The notes beneath the pieces are model-generated. The model was not told where the DNA came from, ran no database searches, and worked only from the letters and a program-made list of their open reading frames with translations. Shown one piece after another: positions 57,401 to 64,000 of a stretch of 64,000 bases of DNA. The stretch is from Vulcanimicrobiota bacterium (GTDB lineage Bacteria > Vulcanimicrobiota > Xenobia > Xenobiales > JADMJV01). Position numbers and translations under genes: made by a program. The stretch covers positions 62,001 through 126,000 of the forward strand of contig JAHBVR010000007.1 in assembly GCA_019637395.1 (NCBI GenBank), written 5' to 3'. The number at the start of each line of letters is the position of its first letter. Position 1 is the stretch's first letter.

Positions 57401-58579
57401 ATGCACGTCAATTACGACCCGCAGATTTCCTATGAGTGCGTTCAGTGTGGACGCGGCTGCTTTAATCGCTGGGACATCGGAGTGGAAGACTCGGTAGTCC
57501 AGTCGCTCAAGGGGCACCAGCTCGAGCTGCGCGTCATCCAGGAGAGGGGCCAGGCTTTTCGCCAGGACGAGGACGGACACTATATCGTCAACAAGGGACC
57601 GGACCACCCCCGCTGCGGCTTTCTGAAGGAAGACCTGCTCTGCTCCATCCACAGCGAGCTGGGCTATGAAGCCAAACCCCTGACCTGCCAGCAATATCCC
57701 TACGTCTTCGTGCAAACCCCCGACCGCGAAATCCACGCCAGCGCCGTCTACAGTTGCACAGCAGTCCGCGAAGAGCTCGGCCCCCCCCTCAAAGAGAGTC
57801 GGGAGTCCATTGAAGACCTGATCCGCCGCGGTGCCCGCGTCCATCGGCTGGACGGGAATATCGAAATTCTGCCGCCCTTTGAAGCCACTTATCCCGAAGT
57901 TCAGGCCTATGAAGCGGAGCTCAATCGCAAATTCGGCCAGATGCCCATCTCCGCCGCCTTCGAAGAGGCCATTCTCGGACTGGCCAACGCGCTCTCCAGC
58001 CTGGGCCAACCCGAACAGGAATCGGTGCTGCTGCAAGAGGGTTTACTGGCCTCCAGTTGGGGCCGGGCCAAACTGGTTCCAGCCGAGGCCCGTTCGCAAC
58101 TGCAGCTCATCAAAACCATCCTCAGCATGGGGTTGCTCAAACCCTGTCTGCCCGGTCAGGACCGCGAGGTCTGGAAAAAAATCGACGCCGCCGTGCTGGG
58201 CGACGCCGATCTGGAGATCCCCGATTTTAACTGGCAGGCTCCTTTGAGTGAGCTGGATCTCTGGATCAACGAAGGAGTAGGCCACCGCTTTGATGGCCAG
58301 ATCAAACGCTTCCAAAGCTCGCTGCTCTTCCGCAAATCACACCTGACCATGGGAGGCCTGTTGCCCGGCTTGATGCTGGTCTGGATTATGCCCACCATCA
58401 TTCGCCTGCTCACCGGGCTGCACGCCTGGAAAGAACAGGTCGAGCCCAATCTCAACAACTTCCTGTGGGGTCTGGAAGTGGCCGAAACCCATCTGGTCGG
58501 CCATACTTTCGACACCGTCCAGGTCTACCAAAGAGCCGCCTGGCAGGCGGTGGCCATCTCGAGATCCTACCAGCTGTGA
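57401..58579 (+). CDS. Cysteine-cluster protein resembling FliB flagellin lysine-methylase (copy 1)
   Basis: A 392-residue protein. Cysteines at residues 13, 16 and 20 (YECVQCGRGC) are followed by further Cys in PRCGFLKEDLLCSIHSELGYEAKPLTCQQYPYVF. This C-x2-C-x3-C...LC.I...LG......TC..YP pattern is that of the YkgJ-like cysteine-cluster superfamily, which includes FliB, the flagellin lysine-N-methylase. The C-terminal 250 residues are helical, with a hydrophobic segment (LLPGLMLVWIMPTIIRLL). Being close to the flagellar cluster supports the link. Start codon lies two bases after a terminator. Confidence 0.75.
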   Translation: MHVNYDPQISYECVQCGRGCFNRWDIGVEDSVVQSLKGHQLELRVIQERGQAFRQDEDGHYIVNKGPDHPRCGFLKEDLLCSIHSELGYEAKPLTCQQYPYVFVQTPDREIHASAVYSCTAVREELGPPLKESRESIEDLIRRGARVHRLDGNIEILPPFEATYPEVQAYEAELNRKFGQMPISAAFEEAILGLANALSSLGQPEQESVLLQEGLLASSWGRAKLVPAEARSQLQLIKTILSMGLLKPCLPGQDREVWKKIDAAVLGDADLEIPDFNWQAPLSELDLWINEGVGHRFDGQIKRFQSSLLFRKSHLTMGGLLPGLMLVWIMPTIIRLLTGLHAWKEQVEPNLNNFLWGLEVAETHLVGHTFDTVQVYQRAAWQAVAISRSYQL

Positions 58580-59679
58580 AGCTGAGCATTGATGAGAAGC
58601 TGAACTATGAGTGCATTCAGTGTGGGCGTTCGTGCACCGGTTGGAATGTGTGGCTGCGCGATGAGTTGGCCGAGCGCCTCAAGGAACTGCCCATCACTCT
58701 GCGGGTGATTCAAGAGCGAGGGCAGGCCTTCGAGCGAGTGGACGGCGTGCTCAAAATGTATCGCGACGAAGCCCACCCCGCCTGCGGCTATCTCAATGAA
58801 GAGAAGCTCTGCAACATTCACGCTACCTTAGGATTTGAAGTGAAACCTAAAACCTGCCGGCAGTTTCCCTTCTTCATAACGCGCTTGCCCGACGGCCAGG
58901 TGCGCGCCGGAGCCTCCCATTGCTGCACGGCCGTGCGCGGACAACTCGGGCCTTCCCTGAGCGAGAGCCGGGCGGACATCGAAGCACTGCTGGAGCAGGG
59001 AGCGCAGATGCGCGAGGTGGAAGCCGAGGTTGAAATTTATCCAGGTCACGTTCAGCCTTATGAAGCGGTGCTGGCCTTCGAGCGGCACTTTGAGGAGCAA
59101 CGCGTCAGGCTGGGCTGGGGAGGGGCCCTAGAAGGCGCCCTGAGCGCGCTGGCCACACCGCTGGGTGGGCCCTGGCAGCCCTACCAAGGCCTTAGCCAAC
59201 AGTTGCCATTGCTCAGCCAGATCATGACCATGTCGTTGCTCAAACCCTGCCTGAATGATCACAACCGTGAACTCTGGCAGCGTATCGACCAGGCCTTCCT
59301 GGGCGAAGGAGAGCTGGAAATTCCCGAGTACGCCTGGAAGGCTCCGGTAGCCGACCTGGATCTGCTCATCCGCGCGGGCGTAGGCTCTCGTTTTGACGAT
59401 GGGATCGATAAGTACCGGCGAGCCATCTGGTTCCGTAAAGGCCATCTGCTGGCCGGCAACCTGGTGGCCGGCTTGCTGCTGCTCTGGTCTCTGCCTGGCA
59501 TCCTGCGTCTTCTGACCGCTCTGGAGGCCTGGAAAAATGGCCGCGAACCAGCCGCCGAAGATTTCAGTCAGGCCCTCGACACAGTGGAAATGAGCCTGGT
59601 AGCCCATTCCCAGAACGGCGAACTGCTGGTACAAAAAATGAGCCATCACCTGCTGGCGATGGCTCAAATTCCCGGCTGA
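58576..59679 (+). CDS. Cysteine-cluster protein resembling FliB flagellin lysine-methylase (copy 2)
   Basis: A 367-residue paralogue with the same start (YECIQCGRSC, Cys 13/16/20) and ACGYLNEEKLCNIHATLGFEVKPKTCRQFPF. I chose GTG at 58576, which overlaps the stop of copy 1 (GTGA); a longer frame to 58465 is a shadow of copy 1. The C-terminal part is helical and includes LVAGLLLLWSLPGILRLL. Tandem duplication and coupling suggest the two act together, perhaps as a heterodimer. Confidence 0.75.
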   Translation: MKLSIDEKLNYECIQCGRSCTGWNVWLRDELAERLKELPITLRVIQERGQAFERVDGVLKMYRDEAHPACGYLNEEKLCNIHATLGFEVKPKTCRQFPFFITRLPDGQVRAGASHCCTAVRGQLGPSLSESRADIEALLEQGAQMREVEAEVEIYPGHVQPYEAVLAFERHFEEQRVRLGWGGALEGALSALATPLGGPWQPYQGLSQQLPLLSQIMTMSLLKPCLNDHNRELWQRIDQAFLGEGELEIPEYAWKAPVADLDLLIRAGVGSRFDDGIDKYRRAIWFRKGHLLAGNLVAGLLLLWSLPGILRLLTALEAWKNGREPAAEDFSQALDTVEMSLVAHSQNGELLVQKMSHHLLAMAQIPG

Positions 59680-59751
59680 TACGCGCAGCGGATGCCGCTC
59701 ACCAGGTGTGCTCTACCAATCGCACTCGCACCGCGGCGACCGGAGCCAGGA

Positions 59752-60258
59752 CTACATCATGCTGGAGGCGTCGAGATACATTTCCTCATATTTCTTCTGG
59801 CTGCTGTAGTTCAGCCGTAGGGCTTCATTCAAGTAGTCGTTGCCCTGCTTGACCAGTTCGAGACCCTCGGTGAGATTGGCCGGATCCTGAGTTTCCACGT
59901 AACCGGCCATTTTGTTGAGGCCTTCGTGGTAGAGCGTGATGCCGGTGAAGCCCGCCTCCAATTCCGCGCGGAACTGGTCGATGGTCTGAGGGGGAATTTC
60001 GATGGCGCGAATACTTTGCTCACGCTCGTTCATCACTTGCAGAATGCTGTCGATGTAGTCGGCGAACTTATCCACCGTCCACTCTCCAGACTGCACTTTG
60101 TTGGAAGCGTCCTCCAGCTCTTTCACACGGTCGCTGATATAGCTCGGACCCGCATCTTCTTGCTGATTCTGGACCATACGGGGCAGTTGCGCGCCGCACT
60201 GTTCGCAGTTGGAGAGACCATCGCCATTCTGATGGGCGCACTTAACACAAATAATCAA
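59752..60258 (-). CDS. Zinc-ribbon protein with a helical C-terminus
   Basis: A 168-residue protein with an N-terminal zinc ribbon (CVKCAHQNGDGLSNCEQCG, C-x2-C...C-x2-C) and about 130 residues of helices (VKELEDASNKVQSGEWTVDKFADYIDSILQVMNEREQ). TTG at 60258 is preferred because GAGGTGG lies 6 bases upstream. The frame runs further to 60354 without support. A similar zinc-ribbon plus helix protein is encoded at 61167-61679. Unknown function. Confidence 0.6.
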   Translation of the reverse strand: MIICVKCAHQNGDGLSNCEQCGAQLPRMVQNQQEDAGPSYISDRVKELEDASNKVQSGEWTVDKFADYIDSILQVMNEREQSIRAIEIPPQTIDQFRAELEAGFTGITLYHEGLNKMAGYVETQDPANLTEGLELVKQGNDYLNEALRLNYSSQKKYEEMYLDASSMM

Positions 60259-60416
60259 GTTATTCCACCTCGGTTCTTTGCGGAGCCCTAGAAGCTGGTC
60301 ACAGCTCCACATCCCTGCTCCATGGGAAATCGAAGCCCGTTTCGTTGGGATCAAGCCATGTCCTCCCTGTTCAGCCTAGCAGGGGGTTACGCCATGCACT
60401 TTGTAGTTTAAGGGAT

Positions 60417-61205
60417 ATGCGCAACAGGTTGGTCTTGACGACGTTAGCTCTTCTGTGTGCTCTGACGCCCGTGAGCGGCGACGACGCGGGGAAAAATGAG
60501 CAGGCTCGGCAGATGTTCGAAAGTCTGTTCACCCCGCCCGGCCAACTGCCGGTTCAAGATTTGGTAGCTGAAGGCGAAGAACTGGAGGCCGAGGGCGCGG
60601 CCGGACATCTGGTGCCGGCCGCCAAGGCCAAATATTACTTCAAAGCGCCCGCCTACTTGCGCTTTGACCGGGTCAACGTCAATCCCAAGCAACCTTTTCT
60701 GGGGATGCTCAAAGTCATTATCCGCGACGGCGACAGTTATCACATCTTCTTGACGCACAACTACCCGACCAAGTCGGGCATCGACCCCCAGGTCGCGCCG
60801 GAGTCGCTGCCCTTTTGCCTGACGCGCTACAAAAAGGACGCCAGCCGCGAGTTTTATTACCTGGGCAGCGAGGCCTGGAAAGAAACCACCGTACATCGTG
60901 TGCAGATCCTCAACCCGGCCGACCCCAATTGGACCTGCGTCGTCTGGATCGATCATCAAAAGCGGGTGCCGGTGCAGGCCGAGTACACGGCCGCCCCCGA
61001 CAAACCGGGCGGCAAGCCGGGTAAAAAACGCGTGGTTTGGAGCGATGTTCGCCAACTGCCCGATGGCCGGTATTTTCCCTATCAGGCGCAAATCTTCATC
61101 GACGAAAAACTGCGTGAGATGCGTGTCTACAAAGGTGTGCGCATCAACGTCGGATTGGACAACAGTTTATTTCGGGTTATTCCTGAGCTCGAACCCAACC
61201 AGTAA
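60417..61205 (+). CDS. Secreted protein, LolA/outer-membrane lipoprotein-sorting-like fold
   Basis: A 262-residue protein with a signal peptide (RLVLTTLALLCALTPVSG, cleaved before DD). The mature part is beta-rich (YYFKAPAYLRFDRVNV, LGMLKVIIRDGDSYHIFLTH, FYYLGSEAWKETTVHRVQILNP, VVWIDHQKRVPVQAEY, LREMRVYKGVRINVGLDNSLFRVIPE). The repeated strand pattern and the DNSLFRVIPE ending resemble the LolA/LolB or DUF4292-like lipoprotein-sorting fold, but identification is tentative. I chose ATG 60417 rather than the upstream start at 60345 because it begins the signal peptide. It overlaps the next minus-strand gene by 39 bp. Confidence 0.6.
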   Translation: MRNRLVLTTLALLCALTPVSGDDAGKNEQARQMFESLFTPPGQLPVQDLVAEGEELEAEGAAGHLVPAAKAKYYFKAPAYLRFDRVNVNPKQPFLGMLKVIIRDGDSYHIFLTHNYPTKSGIDPQVAPESLPFCLTRYKKDASREFYYLGSEAWKETTVHRVQILNPADPNWTCVVWIDHQKRVPVQAEYTAAPDKPGGKPGKKRVVWSDVRQLPDGRYFPYQAQIFIDEKLREMRVYKGVRINVGLDNSLFRVIPELEPNQ

Positions 61206-61679
61206 GCCGTCCTCGGGCAACTCTGGGGGAGGGTTCTCACGCAGCCGGGCCTCCGCTTGCAGAGTCCGCACCAGTTCCTTGTTGGTTTCAAAATGCTCCA
61301 TGATCGACCGGTTGATGCATTCGTCCGCTTGTGTGGCCAGATTCAAGGCCGCCTGGAGATCAAAATCACTGCTCGAAGCAAGCCAGCTTTCGGCCTTCGC
61401 CAGAGCTTGCTGCCACAGGTCCAATCCCTCCAACAAGACGGGGGCGTCGCCCTCGTGCAGTTTGCCGCGGGCGGTGCTGATTTTGGTCAACTCGACTTGC
61501 AAAAAGTCAGCGAATTGACTCCCCTGGAGATGCCCTGCTCGTAGCTCTAAAGTCTTCTTGTAGAGCTCGTCTTTTTTACTGAAATCGCCCGGGGGAGGAA
61601 CCAGTAGAGCCAGGGTGGTGCCGCAGGCCGGGCACTTATCTCCGGCCGAAACGGGAGTCTTGCACTTATGACAGATCAT
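61167..61679 (-). CDS. Zinc-ribbon protein with a helical C-terminus (second)
   Basis: A 170-residue protein: zinc ribbon CHKCKTPVSAGDKCPACGTT, linker VPPPGDFSKKDE, then helices (LYKKTLELRAGHLQGSQFADFLQVELTKISTARGKL, ALNLATQADECINRSIMEHFETNKELVRTLQAEARL). The layout parallels the protein at 59752-60258. It converges with and overlaps the secreted protein gene. No family is recognised. Confidence 0.65.
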   Translation of the reverse strand: MICHKCKTPVSAGDKCPACGTTLALLVPPPGDFSKKDELYKKTLELRAGHLQGSQFADFLQVELTKISTARGKLHEGDAPVLLEGLDLWQQALAKAESWLASSSDFDLQAALNLATQADECINRSIMEHFETNKELVRTLQAEARLRENPPPELPEDGLLVGFELRNNPK

Positions 61680-62012
61680 CCTGGGAATTTCGCAGGCGGC
61701 CCTCCCGTTTCCCCCGCCAATCGGCGATTGTAGCCCAATTTTGAAACATATGTTCGAAAAGTGCCTTTTCGATCCGGCTTCTGAAGCTGGGAAGGGATCG
61801 CTGTACTTTGTCGCGAACGGCGGGCTACGCCAAAAAGCAATTCAAGTTTTTTGGCACCCTCAACAAAGAGAAGGCCGATTCTATAAGGCTTCAAGAGGCG
61901 TCCGGTCCAAACAAAAGTTTGACGAGGCGCAGAAAGATTGAAAGACATTCAATCTTTCCAGGGCGGTCGCCCTTACCAGGGACCGCCACTTTGAAGAAAG
62001 GTAGGTGAGCAT
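61680..62012 (+). promoter_or_regulatory. Gene-free leader region with alternative hairpins upstream of the LysM-NlpC/P60 gene
   Basis: A 333-bp region without a credible gene. TCGAAAAG-TGC-CTTTTCGA lies near 61753-61771. GAAAGATTGAA (61932-61942) pairs with TTCAATCTTTC (61948-61958). GGGCG-GT-CGCCC (61961-61972) competes with GGCGGTC (61962-61968) pairing to GACCGCC (61981-61987). The mutually exclusive stems suggest a switchable leader. I looked for the ydaO c-di-AMP riboswitch, which often controls such hydrolases, and did not see its conserved core. Confidence 0.4.
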
Positions 62013-62753
62013 TTGAAGCTTCGTTTTGCTTCCGTTGTCGCCGTCTCCGCCCTCGCGCTGGGACTTCAGGCCGCGTCCGCCGAGACACTGTACTCGGCCC
62101 GCAAAGGCGACACTCTCACCAAGGTGGCCAAGCGCCACCAATTGTCCGTAGATACCCTACTTAAGGCCAATCCGGCCCAGAATGCCGCCAGCCAACTGGC
62201 TGAAGGCTTGATTCTGGTCATCCCGGATGGCGAAGAGCGCACCGCTCGGGACGAAGCTGCCGCCCCCAAAGCGACAGCCATCCGCATCGAAGGCGCCACC
62301 CAGGTGGCAGTGGCCGGAGATGACGAGTTCGTGCTCGAGCGTAGCGGCGATTATCGCCGCCGCCCCAGCCTCAACTCCCGCCGCGGCATGCTGTTGAATG
62401 GGGTCACCCGCAGTGCCCATCGCTTTATGGGGACGCCCTACGTTTTCGGGGGCACCAGTGAAGGCGGCATTGATTGCTCCGGTTTCACCATGCGGGTATT
62501 CATGATGAACGGCATTCGCCTGCCGCGCACCGCCGATGTTCAGTACAGCGTCGGCAGCCCGGTTGGCAAAGGTAAAGAAGAAGCCGGCGACCTGGTCTTC
62601 TTCGAAACCTACTGTCCGGGCCCATCCCACGTAGGCATCTACCTGGGAGGTGGAAACTTCATTCACGCTTCCTCCTCGCGAGGAGTAACCGTGAGCAATC
62701 TCAGCGACACCTATTACAAGAGTCGCTACCTCGGCGCCAAACGCGTTTTCTAA
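62013..62753 (+). CDS. LysM and NlpC/P60 cell-wall endopeptidase
   Basis: A 246-residue secreted hydrolase: signal peptide (SVVAVSALALGLQAASA), one LysM domain (YSARKGDTLTKVAKRHQLSVDTLLKANP), and an NlpC/P60 domain with catalytic Cys in GGIDCSGFTM, His in PSHVGIYLGGG, and the NFIHASSSRGV strand. It cleaves gamma-D-Glu-diaminopimelate-type bonds. The start is TTG. It ends at an intrinsic terminator. Confidence 0.92.
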   Translation: MKLRFASVVAVSALALGLQAASAETLYSARKGDTLTKVAKRHQLSVDTLLKANPAQNAASQLAEGLILVIPDGEERTARDEAAAPKATAIRIEGATQVAVAGDDEFVLERSGDYRRRPSLNSRRGMLLNGVTRSAHRFMGTPYVFGGTSEGGIDCSGFTMRVFMMNGIRLPRTADVQYSVGSPVGKGKEEAGDLVFFETYCPGPSHVGIYLGGGNFIHASSSRGVTVSNLSDTYYKSRYLGAKRVF

Positions 62754-62770
62754 ACGCCATGGCGCTGGTG

Positions 62771-62800
62771 AAGCCGGTCCTTCGGGGCCGGCTTTTTTTT
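62771..62800 (+). terminator. Intrinsic terminator after the NlpC/P60 gene
   Basis: AAGCCGG (62771-62777) pairs with CCGGCTT (62788-62794) over TCCTTCGGGG, followed by a run of T to about 62800. Confidence 0.93.
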
Positions 62801-62882
62801 ATGCCTTCAGAGAGAAGTTAGAGAGGTGGAGAGGCCTGGTGCAGGGGACTCCGCCGGGTTTCGCCAAACCAGGGCAGACCGG

Positions 62883-64000
62883 ATGAAGGAGAGCGACCTC
62901 ACGGAATTGCCCCGCGTGACCGAGCCCATCTCGGCTCCGTCGCCATTGCAGAACCTGGTCGAAGAGTATAACTCCCGGGCTAAACTGGCGGAGTTGACCA
63001 CCTGTTCGCTGCTGCTCAAGGACGCTCTGGGATATTTTGCACGCTACTATTCGGCCGTCTGCGTAGCCGCCTGCCGCGAACTCGACTGTCTGCCGGGCGA
63101 AGTGGCCCAAAATTGGAGCGGCACGCCCAACGTCGAAGTTGCCCTGCCAATCCTCCAAGAATGCCTGGAGCGACTCAAAACCCGCGACGAGCGGATTGCC
63201 CGCAAGCTTTGCCTGGTTTTCTTCGAGCAGGACGGCGCTCGCCGCGCTTTTGTCGATCAGGTCTTCCCCGGCGATCAGGCCCAGGAATTCGAGATTTCCA
63301 AATTCTGCATGTCGTCCAAGCAGGACGTCGCCGAAATTGACCGTGAAAGCCTGTGCAGCGCGGCCCGTCTGCTGGACGCCTGGATCTCCGCTTCTTTCTC
63401 CTTTTTCCTCGAATCGGAACAGCGTCTGGAGACGGGCGCCTACTTTGGCCAACTCGAGCAGGTAGTGCGCTTTGAACAATTCACCCTGCGCACCGGTCTC
63501 ACCATGCGCGTCAGCGAGAGCCGAGGCAACACCGCGCTTCCCGCGCTGGCTCCGGTCCAGCACCAGCCGCTGGCGCTGGCGGCCGAGGCACTGACCCCGA
63601 CTCCCGAGGCACCCGAGGATCCCCCACCCGGCGAAGCAACCGAGACAGCGCCGATCACCGAAGAGGTCATTGCCCTGGCGGCTCCAGCGCCAGTCATCGC
63701 ACCCGAGGCGGAAGCCCTGCACAAACTGATGCAGGCCAAACAATCGTTGCAGCAGCCGACCACCTCCCCGGCACGCAAGGTCATCACCGAGACGCGCTTT
63801 GAAATCAACCTGGAGCCGCTCGGCTTTCTGCGCAGCAGCCTGACCAGAAAGATGGGGTACGGCGGGCATCTGTGGGTCAACTCTATCGACGAAAACCCGA
63901 TTGTCGGCACCATAATGGCCACCGGAGGCAACGTCGAAGTGACGCCCAGCTTTTTTGAAGGAACCACCAACCGGGTAGTCTACTGGGTCCACCCCGACGA
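62883..64000 (+). CDS. Unidentified protein, 3' end beyond the window
   Basis: An open plus-strand frame of at least 372 codons from ATG 62883 to the window edge with no stop. Codon use is ordinary for this window. Residues 1-200 are helical with several Cys (LLKDALGYFARYYSAVCVAA, LLDAWISASFSFFLES). Residues about 215-290 are Ala/Pro/Glu-rich. The last segment is beta (MGYGGHLWVNSIDENPIVGTIMATGGNVEVTPSFFEGTTNRVVYWVHPDE), like a bacterial Ig-type sandwich. No family is recognised. The minus-strand frame across it is a shadow: it has no domain. Confidence 0.75.
   Translation, partial: MKESDLTELPRVTEPISAPSPLQNLVEEYNSRAKLAELTTCSLLLKDALGYFARYYSAVCVAACRELDCLPGEVAQNWSGTPNVEVALPILQECLERLKTRDERIARKLCLVFFEQDGARRAFVDQVFPGDQAQEFEISKFCMSSKQDVAEIDRESLCSAARLLDAWISASFSFFLESEQRLETGAYFGQLEQVVRFEQFTLRTGLTMRVSESRGNTALPALAPVQHQPLALAAEALTPTPEAPEDPPPGEATETAPITEEVIALAAPAPVIAPEAEALHKLMQAKQSLQQPTTSPARKVITETRFEINLEPLGFLRSSLTRKMGYGGHLWVNSIDENPIVGTIMATGGNVEVTPSFFEGTTNRVVYWVHPD

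Noticed and set aside
61676-61948. 90-codon minus-strand frame
   Set aside because: No SD, no family signal, Arg-rich composition, and inside a structured leader.
61680-62012. ydaO-type c-di-AMP riboswitch
   Set aside because: The conserved GGGGAACC-like core and pseudosymmetric stems were not found by eye.
62799-63992. 397-codon minus-strand open frame
   Set aside because: It is opposite a plus-strand frame that has ordinary codon use and a coherent protein. The minus product is Gly/Arg/Gln-rich without a domain.
1-64000. CRISPR arrays, rRNA genes and transposase genes
   Set aside because: No regularly spaced direct repeats, no rRNA-like segments and no transposase or integrase motifs were seen in any frame.

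Overview
The window is about 64 kb of GC-rich bacterial chromosome, densely coded on both strands. Many genes start with GTG or TTG behind clear Shine-Dalgarno (SD) sequences. Marker genes point to an uncultured, deep-branching lineage rather than a well-known genus. The ffh-rpsP-khpA-ylqD-rimM-trmD and cdaA-cdaR-glmM orders are Firmicutes/Terrabacteria-like. Uma2, FHA and zinc-ribbon proteins recall cyanobacteria-related or Eremiobacterota-like phyla. The flagellar genes and a LolA-like secreted protein suggest a motile or formerly motile cell. The phylum assignment is inference only.

Layout. 1-870: the end of a VapBC-type toxin-antitoxin pair, the N-terminal scrap of a defence-type SNF2 helicase, and a 166-bp palindromic element abutting that scrap. 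864-13620: housekeeping and accessory genes, including a luciferase-like oxidoreductase, GroES-like and TatA proteins, RlmD, a ClpC/ClpA-like ATPase followed directly by an FHA protein, a minus-strand operon (RNase G, two MBL hydrolases, Uma2), and a beta-lactamase-fold lipoprotein. 13617-20942: a consensus promoter with a structured leader drives ffh-rpsP-khpA-ylqD-rimM-trmD, followed by glgP, clpS and a zinc-ribbon membrane protein. 20946-33596: an FHA-GspF fusion, ATP-grasp, SpeD, the c-di-AMP operon cdaA-cdaR-glmM, a lipid kinase, a YqeG phosphatase, a sugar dehydrogenase, an orphan CoxM with a CoxS-like protein lacking the iron-sulfur loop, and a eukaryotic-type glutathione synthetase with a DUF350 membrane protein.

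33922-51844 is a large flagellar basal-body and export cluster: flgB, flgC, fliE, fliF, fliG, fliH, fliI, fliJ, a lytic transglycosylase, fliK, a rod/hook protein, fliM, two fliN, fliO, fliP, fliQ, fliR, flhB, flhA and a second fliQ. FliM lacks the usual CheY-binding N-terminal motif, FliG_N is cut short by a Gly/Met-rich linker, and both FliN and FliQ are duplicated. No hook, filament, stator or chemotaxis genes lie in the window. 51854-64000: a fused homocysteine methyltransferase/MTHF reductase, a structured intergenic element, a class III aminotransferase, a monocistronic 81-residue protein, two proteins of unknown function, and a tandem pair of cysteine-cluster proteins resembling the FliB flagellin lysine-methylase family. 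The window ends with zinc-ribbon/helical proteins, a LysM-NlpC/P60 hydrolase and an unidentified gene running off the edge.

The most unusual material is the modified flagellar machine with its downstream small genes and FliB-like pair, the FHA-GspF fusion, the Clp-FHA pair, the cysteine-less CoxS, and several palindromic or structured intergenic elements.
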